Source of the DNA: Plakobranchus ocellatus
Lineage: Eukaryota > Mollusca > Gastropoda > Plakobranchidae
NCBI GenBank assembly: GCA_019648995.1
Contig: BLXT01007646.1
Span: forward strand, 912,435 to 952,508
Length of the DNA: 40,074 bases
Direction: 5' to 3'
In this document: piece by piece, positions 11,465 to 23,452 of the stretch
How the letters are laid out: each line of letters opens with the position of its first letter
Position numbering within the stretch: position 1 is the first letter of the stretch
Notes under the pieces: model-generated
Databases searched by the model: none
What the model saw: only the letters and a program-made list of their open reading frames with translations
Told to the model about the DNA's origin: nothing
Translations under genes and position numbers: made by a program

Positions 11465-14400
11465 CAACTCAACACTTCAAGGATCTGTTAAAGCTTTCTT
11501 CTTTTTTTTTTTTTTGATTATTCTTAATCTCAGGTGGACAATAATATAAATGAAATGTCAGCGTACGTTCAGCAAGATGATCTTTTTATTAGCACGCTCA
11601 CTGTTCGAGAGCAGCTGCAATTCAGAGTGAGTCTGTTAAAGCATATTTATTATATCGTATGTTGGGTCAGAAATGGCCATAAGATTTTTTAGAAAAAAGA
11701 TTATTTCTGATTGGTTTCATAGATCTATTTTTATTTCCTCACAGTATTTCAAAGTGTCAGTTTGGAGCACTTAATTTATAAAGCTCATTATGCATGTCTT
11801 TTCCAAAGAAAAAAGTGACATGAGAAAAAAAAAAAAAGGAAATTCCGAGTCTACTAAACATTTGGGACAAGTATGCTCTATGCAGGGCCTTAAAATATAC
11901 TTTCAGGGTATAATGTAATGACCCTCAGAGATTGGTTACTAGATAAGCAGAGAATTTTTAGTCCTCTTCTGACCAGTTATCTTTTTTTTTCATCTTGCAA
12001 AGAGAAAAAAAAAACATTACTGTACAAAATTCTGAGGACCTACCATAAATTTAAAATATGAATTCTATATGAAAATCATACAAAAAGATGGAAAAAGTAA
12101 ATCAGCAATTAAAAATCTCTTTTTTTTTTGTTTTGTTTTAAATAAAATGAACTACTTTATAGATCATGAGCTTTTCATTAAATTTTTGTATGTTTTATTT
12201 CTTGCACTAATGCTCACCAGGCACTTTTGAGAATGGATAAGAGAGTAGGCACACGCGCCAGATTAGCTAGAGTAGAGGATGTCATACAAGAGGTAAGCAA
12301 AGTAATTTAAAATGATGTTGTATGACAATAATCTGTAAGCTGAGTTAGAGGATGTCATATAAAATGTTATAAATTATCAAGAAAATATGATTTTTTATGC
12401 AAAATCAGCTGTTATCTAGATATGGGGATGTGATACAGGAGGATACAAATAAATTAAAATATAGATGTTCCACAGAAATAAGGATTTAGCTAGGGTAAAG
12501 GATGTTATATAGAAACTATTGTAAATGATAGTAAATTATTTGCTAAGGCAGATCTATCGTAGCCATAGGAAGATATATATACCAGAATAAGCAATTGCCT
12601 AGAGTAAAGGACGTCATACAAAGAGGAGGAAATTAGCTAGCATATGATCCAAAGAAGCTATGAAGTTAACTAGAGCGTGTCGCAAAGAAGCTAAAATGCT
12701 TAGCTGAAATGTGTTGCAAAGAAGCTGAGAAATTTGCTAGAATGTCTAGCAAAGAAGCTAAGAAATTAGCTAAGGTAGAGGATATTACGTAGAGAGAGAG
12801 GAAGGGGTATTGGCAGTTTGTTAGATTATAATGTGCGGGAGGTAAGCGATTGTTATGCATTTAAGGCAAGCTAATTGTTTAACACTACTGAACAGAAGTG
12901 AGGATCTTACCCAAAGAGGATTCAGAAAATGTTTGCACGCATTTCCAAATGGCAAAAAAAAGAAGCAAATGGTTGCAAAATAAAAATGACATACATACAA
13001 ACTGAAACAACAACAAAAACGCATTTAAACATTTTTCTCTATTGTATGTTTCTTCAATAAAATAATATAGAATGTAATGATATCAAATTACAATACTATG
13101 TGTACGAAGCAAAACATTTTTAAGTTATACGAAATGCACCATAACGGTTATGTTTATTTTCCTGATACAAGTTCAAAAGCAAAATTTACTTTCCCATCTT
13201 TAGATTGCACGATGTGTGTAGCTTTGATACAAAACGAGATATTTTGAGGCTGAAATGTATTGGAAGTTACAGTGCTTTTAAATTCTTTTGCAATACATGA
13301 TCACTCAAAGGGTGACATTTGAAATCATTATAAAATAGCAATTTCCATTTATTTTTTTTTACTACAAAATGCAATTTCCATTTATGTTTTTAGCTACAAA
13401 ATGCATCGTTTTTTAAATGACATTGCACTCTTGATTTTCAGAAAGTTAATATACTGCATTTTTAAACCAGAAAAAGTGGACTTTCTTTTTCTTCAGATGG
13501 GCCTGTCCAAATGTGCCTCCAACAGGATTGGCAACATAGGTGGGACTGAGAAGGGGTTATCTGGTGGAGAACGTAAACGTCTTTCCTTTGCTTCAGAAGC
13601 CCTGACCAACCCACCAATTTTCTTTTGCGATGAGCCCACATCTGGTCTTGACACATTCATGGCCCGAAATATTGTTTCCACATTGCGGGTATAAACTGTC
13701 ATACAAATACAAACTTTACTTTTTCTTTATAATGTGGTCGTCATAATCTTTAAAGTATTTTTTTCTCTCAGGTTTAGGCATATGTATATTTTTTTTATTG
13801 AATAAAGGTTCATGGTTACTCTGTGATAGCTATTTCAGAACATTTAATCTTTAATTTTGAAATTTTTGTTTTGTTAAAAATAGAAAGCAATGCAAATTAA
13901 TGTCTTATAAATTCATGGTAAAATCAAGATAAGATTGAGGTACAACAATAATATATATGACATTTTATTTTTTTTTCCTAAATTCAGAAAATGGCTGCCA
14001 AAGGGCGAGTTATTTTGTGCACTATCCATCAACCTTCATCAGATATTTTTGCCATGTTTAATCAGTAAGTATGTTTTTTAAAACTCTTGAATTCTATTCT
14101 ATCATGCAATCAATGGAAAAGTATGATGAGTGAAATTACAGGCTTTCTCAAACAAGCCATGAATACAGCCACTAAAAATTCCCCTGGTAATGTATCACCC
14201 ATCTCCCATTATGGTGATTGAAATCCCCTCAAGAAAATATCCTGTGCATTTTTTTAATCTCCTCTTTAAAAAGCAAAAAGAAGCTGAATAATAAAAAAAA
14301 ATGATAGAGAAACTTTACTTTATTAAAACAAGAGTAGAGATCTTCACTGTTGCAATGATTACAGGGAGCGACTGCAGTTATATTATTATAAATGAGTGAA

Positions 14401-17400
14401 TTCTCTTGATAATTCAAACATGGTGATCTTCAATACATTGTATATCTTAATATGAACATATGTGTGTGTGTGTGTGCTTGCGTGCGTGCGTGCGTGCGTG
14501 CGTGTGCGTGTGTGTGTGCATGGGTGCGTATGTGTACACAAATACTTTTGCTGCAAATTGAGATATATCCATACACACCTAAAAATGTATATATTGTTAA
14601 TATTGTAAAATGACAAATACGTGTATGAGATGTGTCTGTTGCAATTCAATCTTATTAATAGAGATGCAATTTTATGACTGCGTGAACAAAAGGCTTACTT
14701 TGATTTTAAAATGAGAAAGAGCAACAGCAAAAATAATATATATATATATATTTTTTGCTTTCCTTTGCTAACGAGATGCATTTGGGGATTTGTGAATTTC
14801 TATGAAATGATAAAGCATTCCCCTTTTTTTCACATTCAGATAGAGGCCCATTTTTCAACTCTTTAAAACAACAGTATTGAAACGTTTTTAAAGGCTCTAC
14901 CATTATAATTTTACTATTTTATACCTGAGTTTATTATGATTTCTTCAGTTTAAAAATAGCTAGGTATAGATCTTCATCTAACTAGAAATAGGTACAGTTA
15001 GATCAAGACCTTCTTCTATGCCAAATCTAGATCACAAAGCTGTGCTGATAATGCTTTTAAAGAAAAAAAAACGCCAAGGTGAGATCAAATCAGACTCAGT
15101 TTGGTGTGTTGGTCACAAATTAGATTTATATATCAGTTTCTGCGCATAAGTAGAGAGCATAAAAAAACTGAATTGATTTAATGGTTATCTCCATTCCCTA
15201 AAACCTTACAGAACATACAAAACTTAAAAAATAAAAAATAACACCAAAATATCTAGAATGAAGATAATGCACATAACAGCATTTTTATCATTATTTTATT
15301 GATGATAATGAAGATTAAAGAATGATAATATTAATTGTCAGTGGTGATGATGATGATGATGAAATTTAAGATCTTAAATGTAAAGAAAAGGACGAGGGTT
15401 ATAATGATGATAATCTTGTTAAAGATGAAAGCAGCAAATATACATTGCATTGTCAAAAATTTTATGAATAAAAGATTTTCTTATCATATTTCTTATTGCA
15501 GGATTTTGTTACTTGCTGAGGGAAGAACAGCCTTTATGGGATCTCAAGAAAAAGCCATGGAATTTTTTGGAAGGTAAAATTTGCAACGTTTTTGAAGTGA
15601 TCACTTAATTTGTATTTCTTTACATCAAGTGTTAATATTCTNNNCCCCCCCCCCCAAAAAAAAAAAAAAAAAAAAAATAAATAAATAAATAAAGGAAAAG
15701 AAATATATTCTTCTCTGTATATGTCTACGATTGGTCTGGTAAATATGTAATATAATGGAATCTTCACAATAAAACAATACTTATTCCTTAAAAATCTCAT
15801 GGATAGATATAAAGAAAAAAAACATTACAGAATATGTGACCTAGTACCTGCAACTCATAAAATTCAAAGGTAATCTTATCAAAGAAAGTCTTCTTTATTC
15901 TGTTTAATTTTTTACACCATGCCTCTCAGGCTCCAGTTTCCGTGCCCTCCAACTTATAATCCAGCCGATCACTTCATCTTGACATTAGCTGTAGAGCCAG
16001 GCAGGGAAGCTGAATGCAGGACTCGCACACATGTAAGCAAACTGTGCTAACAGATGAAAATAAATATTATGTTTGTCACTAAATGAGAAAATATCAACAT
16101 GTCCTTTTTCTGAAATAAAACAGAATACTGCTTCTTGTAAGCTTTTAGTGTTAGACAGATCGACAGAAAGAGTTGGATAAGTCTGTATGAAAGGCAAAAT
16201 AAAAGCAGTCCTTTAAGAAAAGAAAAGAAAACTAAAAGTCCACCGCTAAATATAAAATAAAGGAGAATAATCATTATACTGGAAATAACTTGTGGTGCTG
16301 TAAGTAACCCAATGTTTTGATATATTTGTAGCTTCTGGTACCAGCCATAATTATTTTGTATCGTCGAAATAAAAATAAAAAAACGTGTCTATATTTACTC
16401 TTTCACAAGGGGTATTAGAAACAAACAAAGTAAAATCTTTATAAATATCTCCACAATATGTAACTTAAGAAATATGAGTTCTGATGCGCCCAAAACACGC
16501 ACTTGATTTCTTCCGGAACAGCTAACATCAATTGAGCAAATTCCAATCTCCTGTCCTGTGGGACTTGCTAGTAGGTTTATAACTACAAGTTACTGCATTA
16601 CTTTAACAATGGAGAGTAATTTATAAAGAAAAAGAAAAATGAATAAAGTCATTAACTATTAATTGAAGTTGAGACTTTAAGAATTAATATAAGGAAATAA
16701 CAAAATATCAACTAATTAATGTGATCAAGGAAAAAAAAAACTTGAATGACACAAGGAGCATCCTGTTTGTCTAAATTAAATGTGCATTGAAAACTTCAGC
16801 CTTATCCAGGGGCATAACCAATCCATCTTCATGATCAAGCTACATCAAATCCAGACTTATAAGAAAAACATGAAGTATATTTCAGTGTGCATGTGAATAC
16901 GACATTTTATATTTTAAGTATATTTTAAACTAAAATATACATAAAATGTACTTATTCAACCACTGTTTATATTCTCTCTTATGCAACTTTAGAAATATGT
17001 ATATGGTTAAGTATAAAGTAGCACAATAACAATAACATTTTCTGTCTTTAAGAGAGCTGTGGGTTGAATGAGCGAATCCACGCCTCAGACTGCACCAGAT
17101 AAGACCCACAATAACACAACTTTCATACTTAACACGGAATGTATGAAAAATATTGCAATACACCCTACTTTTATATTCTTAAAATTAATAAACCTAATAA
17201 CATATTTGGCGACTTTGAACAAAAGGTAAAAGCCCTATCAGTAATAAAAATACGATTGGCACCAGGACACTACAGGGAGCATCGTTCTTTTATTTTCAAA
17301 TTTGATAAAGAAACAACAAATCAACATTTCTTTAATCATCATCAAAGATAATCCTTCAGCTATGGACATGCACAGGATACACTTGTGCATTTAATGAGCA

Positions 17401-20400
17401 AGTTGCGGCATTAGCGCTCAGAAGTCAGCGAATGCACACCCAGTAAAGGGGAGACAATTCATGTAGAGCTTGGTAACAACTTTTAGGCTTGTAACCAGAT
17501 TGCTCCCCTTACTTTTGTATAGGATCAATATTGAGCAAAATGCAAATTTTTAATGAGTTTTGTTCAATTTACTCACAAAAGTCATGAAAAGTCACTTTTT
17601 TGTCCGCTGAGCAAAGTTTGTCGAAATGTAAACAAAGACTAGCGCAGTGAGTACTTTTCATAACCAAAACCAAGCTTGTGTTTTTGGTTGCGAACAAAAC
17701 AAATGTTGCATTTGTAAAATCTTTAGGGTCTACTTCTGCATAGGCTCATCTATCCCTAGCGGATTTTTTAATAGCACTATAGGGCTTATTTATCCTCTGC
17801 TTTTTTATGAAATGAAAAAATCTAAAACTTGACCATCCTTTTTTCCTTGCATGCATTTATTTGATAACACTTAATAACACCTTCACCCTCAAAGAAAGAA
17901 AAAGCAAAAAAATCCCTAGGAACTTTGATCCACACCCATGGATTATAAATTGATGCAGTTCGGCTAGACACTAAATTCAGCCTACCCTCTTGTTGGATGA
18001 AGATGCTAAAGAGTTAAATCCAAAATGAAAAGTAAGCCCAAGTAAGCCAGCATTTCATGCTGCCAGGATGAAGACTTTGAAAGTCCTTTTTTTATTGTAT
18101 AAAGATAAACTGTTTTTTTAATTGGAAAATAAAACAAAATACGGACATTACACACAACTGTAAATTTTTATTCCATTATCTATACTATGTTTCTTTAATT
18201 TTGAAAATGGCCTTTAAAACAATCTTACATCTTGTCTGAAAAATTTTCAAAATCGTCAGAAACATGCAAAGACAAATTGCTCTGTAGTCTCAGACGGACA
18301 AGAAGTAGGTTTTAAAAAATCTTGTTATGCAGAAACAGCAAACAAACAGGCTTATCCCACACAAAAATCTGTCTTCCTTTTTAAACGTACCAAACAGCTG
18401 CAAACTCTAGCAATTCACCATTCTATGCTTTGCGTTAATTTGCAACCTAAAACAAATAAAATAACAAAAAATTAATGCACACACAATTAATCACAGCCCA
18501 CATGCTACATAACAACATGACAATCACACATTTTCAAAACGCAAATCAAGTAATCAAATAAGGAAGGAATAAAAAGTATCTATTTTGGTCAATCCAGAGA
18601 AAAAATGTGCTATGAAATATTTTTAAAATATTCTTTTTTAAAATTTGCCTTTCGTTTAGAGGGCTATGTCTTAAAAGTGGACTTTTACATCAATTAAATA
18701 GTTTCTATAATTTCTCTTATATAACAACTATCATGTTGTGTAAGCAAAATGACAAGCCAGTCTTTTGGAGTTTTAGGATGATATAATAGCTTTAGACCCT
18801 GCAGATCTATGTTGGGTGTGTAAAAGTACATATTAGTTAGAAGGGTTTCAATTGACAATCATGAACTTTTCTGATATCCAAGGATAGACAAAAATCATGA
18901 TCGTGCCCCATAATTCAAAATAATTGTATATAATTTTTCGTGTACAGATGCTCATAGAATAAAAAAAAAATTATTCAGATTATCAAATATCCAGTTTCAG
19001 CCATTAGTCATCTTTTATTATTGCATCACTCTAGCATGAGATTTTTCTATCCAGGTAGTATAATAAATATTAATTTTTCATGATTCTTATTTTCAAGTTT
19101 GAATGATTCAGACCTAATAACTCTTTACTTTTATTATGATTTATTTTTAAAAGTATGCTCTTCTTGTTCTCAGCACATATGTGATACCTTCGAGGAAAGC
19201 CTAGAGGCAAAATCTATTTCTGACCAGACTGAAGAAATGCTAAACGTAGATTTTGAGAGAAAAATTGATCCAGTTGTAAGTTTATAGAGGAGTCACAAAG
19301 ATTATTTTATTTTTAATATGTGGGAAATATGGTCATCTATTGAAGGAAGTGGTGTAGTAAAATTTATGTTGAAGAGTACCATTATAAGCATGCTTGTCTT
19401 AGCATAGGCTGAAAAGAGTCGTAGAATTAAAAAATTGAGGCTAATTTTTCTTGTAAGTTGTAATAAAACAGATGTTTCTGCACAAAAGTAATGCTAAAGA
19501 TATACTTGAAGAAAAGATTCCATGACAAAGTGATCTCTTTCAAAGGCTTTCTTTTGATAATAACCTGAAATATATGGAGCAAAATTGGCTGTATATGAGC
19601 TGTGTGGTGAAGTGCACAAATCAGAAAGTAATTTTTTGGTAACAAACATAAGTTATCTATTACATATACTGAAAAAAATTAAACGGAAAAGTGCTGGCTG
19701 TTCTGGAAATGATACAAGGAAAATAAATATGAATGAATTATTACTTGCTATTGTTTCAACTACTAAAAAGTCATCCAGAATTTCTTTATATTCCCTAAGT
19801 CTCTACTAAGTCTTATGAAGGAAGAGAGGAATTGTTAGAATATGAGGAAAAACATTTTTAAAATCATGAATTGCAGTAAATAAAACACATTTTTTTAGTA
19901 ATATATGTCAAGCTGATTTTTATGTGATCAAACCACATAAAGGGAAATTATAAAAAAAAGCAACAAAACTAAGATTATTTTGCTATCCTTCATATGCACT
20001 CTTTTTTTCCCCTCCAGGTTGAGTTAGCACTAGCTGGGGGTTCCAGGTAGGAAAATACTTTTTTCTTTTAATATAAAATTAAGTATTCTGCATGGAAATT
20101 TTATATCTGAGTAAGATATTGACTTGACAATGTACTTATTTTATATATATTTATGTGGCAAGAGAGGATAAACAATGTTCAAAGTGAAAACCAAGATTTG
20201 AAACAGATATCAAAGTATTAAGCAAAAATTTAGAATCTGATCCTGAGTAGAGCCAGGACCAAAAATTGTATTTTGACACATACTTATTATTATAGTTTCA
20301 AATTTTCATTATCCGAATTTGGCAATAACCTTTCCTGTTTGAATGCATCAATAATTTTGTAATGCCTATTTGCAGCCAGATTGTTATTAGTTTGCTTTTT

Positions 20401-22178
20401 TTTTTTTTTTAAACTTGACTAGTAAGGCTAGCCACTTTAAACTGTTGCTCAGTCAAGGCTACTAAGGTGTCACTTTTGATCTATATAAAAAATGCCGACC
20501 ACATGGAAACTTAATTGGGTTACAATTTTAGGACTTTGAACAGATTGATTGGTTAATGTTCGTAGCTTGTTCATTTTAAGTCTATTTCAATGACATGATG
20601 AGATTTTAAAGTTTTCAGGCCAAATCTAAGATTATTTGTTAGGCCAACAAAATCCATTTACAATGACACGGTTGCAAAGCATCAAATTAGGCAATGAGGG
20701 CAGACCCCTGCACTCTAAAACGTGTTTCTAAATGTAGCTTAGGGTATCTCGGGGTGAATCACAATAGGATGCGATTTTTTTACAGAACTGTTTTTTGTGG
20801 TTTTTTTTAAAGATGAGCTTAATCACTGATACACTGAGCCAATGTTTAGACAGAGAAATGAAGTAGCAACTTCATGGATCACTGCCTGGAAATAGGGTGA
20901 TGATCAGAGGTGACTTTGCAATTAAAAGATGTTCAGACAAGATCTTTGCAAATTTTTTATCTTCTATTTCATAAAGGGAAAAAAAGAGATAAAGTTTTAA
21001 AAAATTAAATATTATGCTGCATACATTTGTCTGCACCTGCAAATAGAGTTTTAAATGATAATCTACAATACCTATTTGGGGTTAACTGAAAAGCACTGAG
21101 AGTCCTAGAAATTGTATAAGTCGTTTATGGAAGTGGTCTTTAAAGACTGCTTTTTAAATTGAATTTTTTTTCACACAACGATAATGCTAGTCATTAATAT
21201 AATGGGTTTAGAGCCAAATGTATCAATACTCGAGACTTTCCCTAGGCAAACTCAAGCTGTGAAAAATTTGTTAGAAATATTTGCAGGAAATAAAAGCCAT
21301 GAGAATAAGGATGGCACATAAAACTGTAAAATTAGAGAAAACACACTACATTGCCCATTCCAGAATGGGGATTTACAAAAAGTCTAAATTGCTTGTGATG
21401 AAGACTCTGATTATATCTCTTCCTCATTTGTTTTCTTTTTTGTTCAGTGTTTTATTGTTTTATTTTTATCTTCTGATCCTCTTTTTTTGATTTGTGAAAA
21501 ACAGTTTTCCTTATCTCTAGTGCCACTAAAAGACATCAGAAACGATGATGATAATGATAACAAAAATATTGATCATTTTAAAATAGACACTACCTGAAGT
21601 TGCTGCGTTGCAGATATTGAGGCTAGATTTATGTCAAGAGTCTAAGCTGGATAAGAATTTACTGTAATAGTATGAAAGATATCTGTAGCTTACCTGATTT
21701 AAACACATGACTGTAAACTGTACATCACACCTATAAAAATATTTCAGTCATTAGAGGTAAAACAAAAAACTCTGTTGTGTATTTTTTTTTTCTAATTTTA
21801 ATTGATTTTTTTCTTAAGTAGAGTATGGATGGATATTTACTGAACATGTATACCTATTGCTGATATGCTGTTCAATGTTGTACTGGCATCTTAGTGCTGC
21901 TACGTCTTTTGTGTCAAAAGACAAAAGTTTTAACGATCTTGATATTTAAAAAAAAAGAATTTTGTTTTTTTTGCCTCCACCAGATATGAAGCATCCTGGT
22001 TTACCCAGTTCCGATACTTGATGTGGAGAGCCTGGGTTGGAATGATACGTGATGTCATGCTTTTCCGTGTTCGCATTTTTCAAATTTTGGTAAGTCTCAA
22101 GTTCATTGAATTTTTTTTTAATACTGCAAGAAGATGATGTGCATGCACTGCCATTCAAATGTGTGAATGATTAAATTG

Positions 22179-22258
<80 letters not shown>

Positions 22259-23389
22259 CCTTAATTTCATGTGTGACGGTGTTACGAGTAACGCACACAA
22301 TCTTATTATTTATGATGGCTCTAACTTTTCACATGGGCGGAATAAGACATTGATTTTGACTAATACTAGAATAACGCTGTATAATGCCATGGACGTTTCA
22401 TTGTGCATAATGCTAAAATATTGTCTTGTAAATTTTAAACTGCATGTAGCAATATTGAATGGTTTCGTGTTACATAACGTACACAGTTGATCTAACTGTT
22501 CTCTGTCCACCTTTAGCTTTGTTACAGCAAGTAAATCTGTGTTTAAATGATTGTGCTAAGACACCCCTTGGCTTCGGACCGCTTTTTGTGGATTTATCGC
22601 ATGTTTCTGTTAGAATGTGCCTTTAGTTATTGTGTGACGGTGTTACAAGTAACGTACACAGTCTTATTATTTATTATGGCTCTATAGATGGCATAAGGCA
22701 TTGATTTTGACGAGTATAAATAGCCCATACATTAAGTTAAAGATGGTGACAATTTCAACAAAATTCCTAATCAGTTTTATGTTACAGGTGCTTTCAACAG
22801 CACTATGTTATCTTGCTTCAGAAATTTGGTGCAACATAACGTACTCCTTTCAGAGAGTTTTTGTGTTTGCCAGCGTTGTATTTTCATGGTATATAAATCT
22901 ATTTTGTAGATTTTGAGAAAATAATATCTGTACAATGCCATGGACGTTTCTTTTTGTAAAATAATTAAGTTTTTCTTGTAAATTTTAAAATGTTTGTAGC
23001 AGTACTAAATTCTTTGGTGTTACATAACGTACACAGTTGAACTAACTGTTCTCTGTCCAGCTTGAGCTCTGTTACAGCGAATAAATCTGTGTTGAAATGA
23101 TTGTGCTAAGCCACTCTTTAGTCTTCAGAGCGGTTTTTGTGGATATATCTCATGTTTTTGTTACAATATGCCTTAATTTCATGTGTGACGGTGTTACAAG
23201 TAACGTACACAGTCTTACTATTTATGATGGCTCTAACTTTTCACATGAGCAGAATAAGACATTGATTTTGACTTATACTAGAAGCCCATACATCAAGTTA
23301 TATATTATGGTGACATTTTCAATAAAATCAGTAATGGTTGAATTTTCTACCATATGTCACAAAAGGTGGACGCCAATTCTGATTTTGAC

Positions 23390-23452
<63 letters not shown>

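Larger units (their letters stand above)
3155..11533 (+). other. Intron 4, 8.4 kb, rich in mobile-element debris
   Basis: By far the largest intron of the gene. It separates the P-loop exon from the Q-loop exon, and the flanking exons join in phase with no missing protein segment. Inside it are a (TA)n tract, an L2-like tail on the minus strand, a decayed antisense Ty3/gypsy fragment, an LTR-like block, a snap-back repeat with CACGTG arms, a cryptic stop-containing exon and a compound CA/GA microsatellite close to the acceptor. The part from about 6.4 to 9.3 kb is less AT-rich than the rest, as expected for inserted sequence. Confidence 0.85.

Noticed and set aside
11255-11491. Open frame rich in Arg-Glu and Thr-His repeats
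   Set aside because: It is a reading of the CA/GA microsatellite.
3155-11533. Possibility that coding exons are missing within intron 4
   Set aside because: Exons 4 and 5 join in phase 0 and the product aligns with White across the junction (VNG...YVQQDD) without a gap.
13462-13702. Minus-strand open frames over exon 7
   Set aside because: They are antisense shadows of the conserved ATPase exon on the + strand.
15534-15800. Minus-strand open frame crossing the N gap
   Set aside because: It overlaps exon 9 in antisense and runs through undetermined bases and homopolymers.
22167-22490. Open frame of 107 codons, similar in reading to another at 23097-23480
   Set aside because: The shared peptide comes from two units of the 551-bp tandem array read through (TA)n tracts; the middle unit does not preserve the frame, so there is no sign of protein selection.
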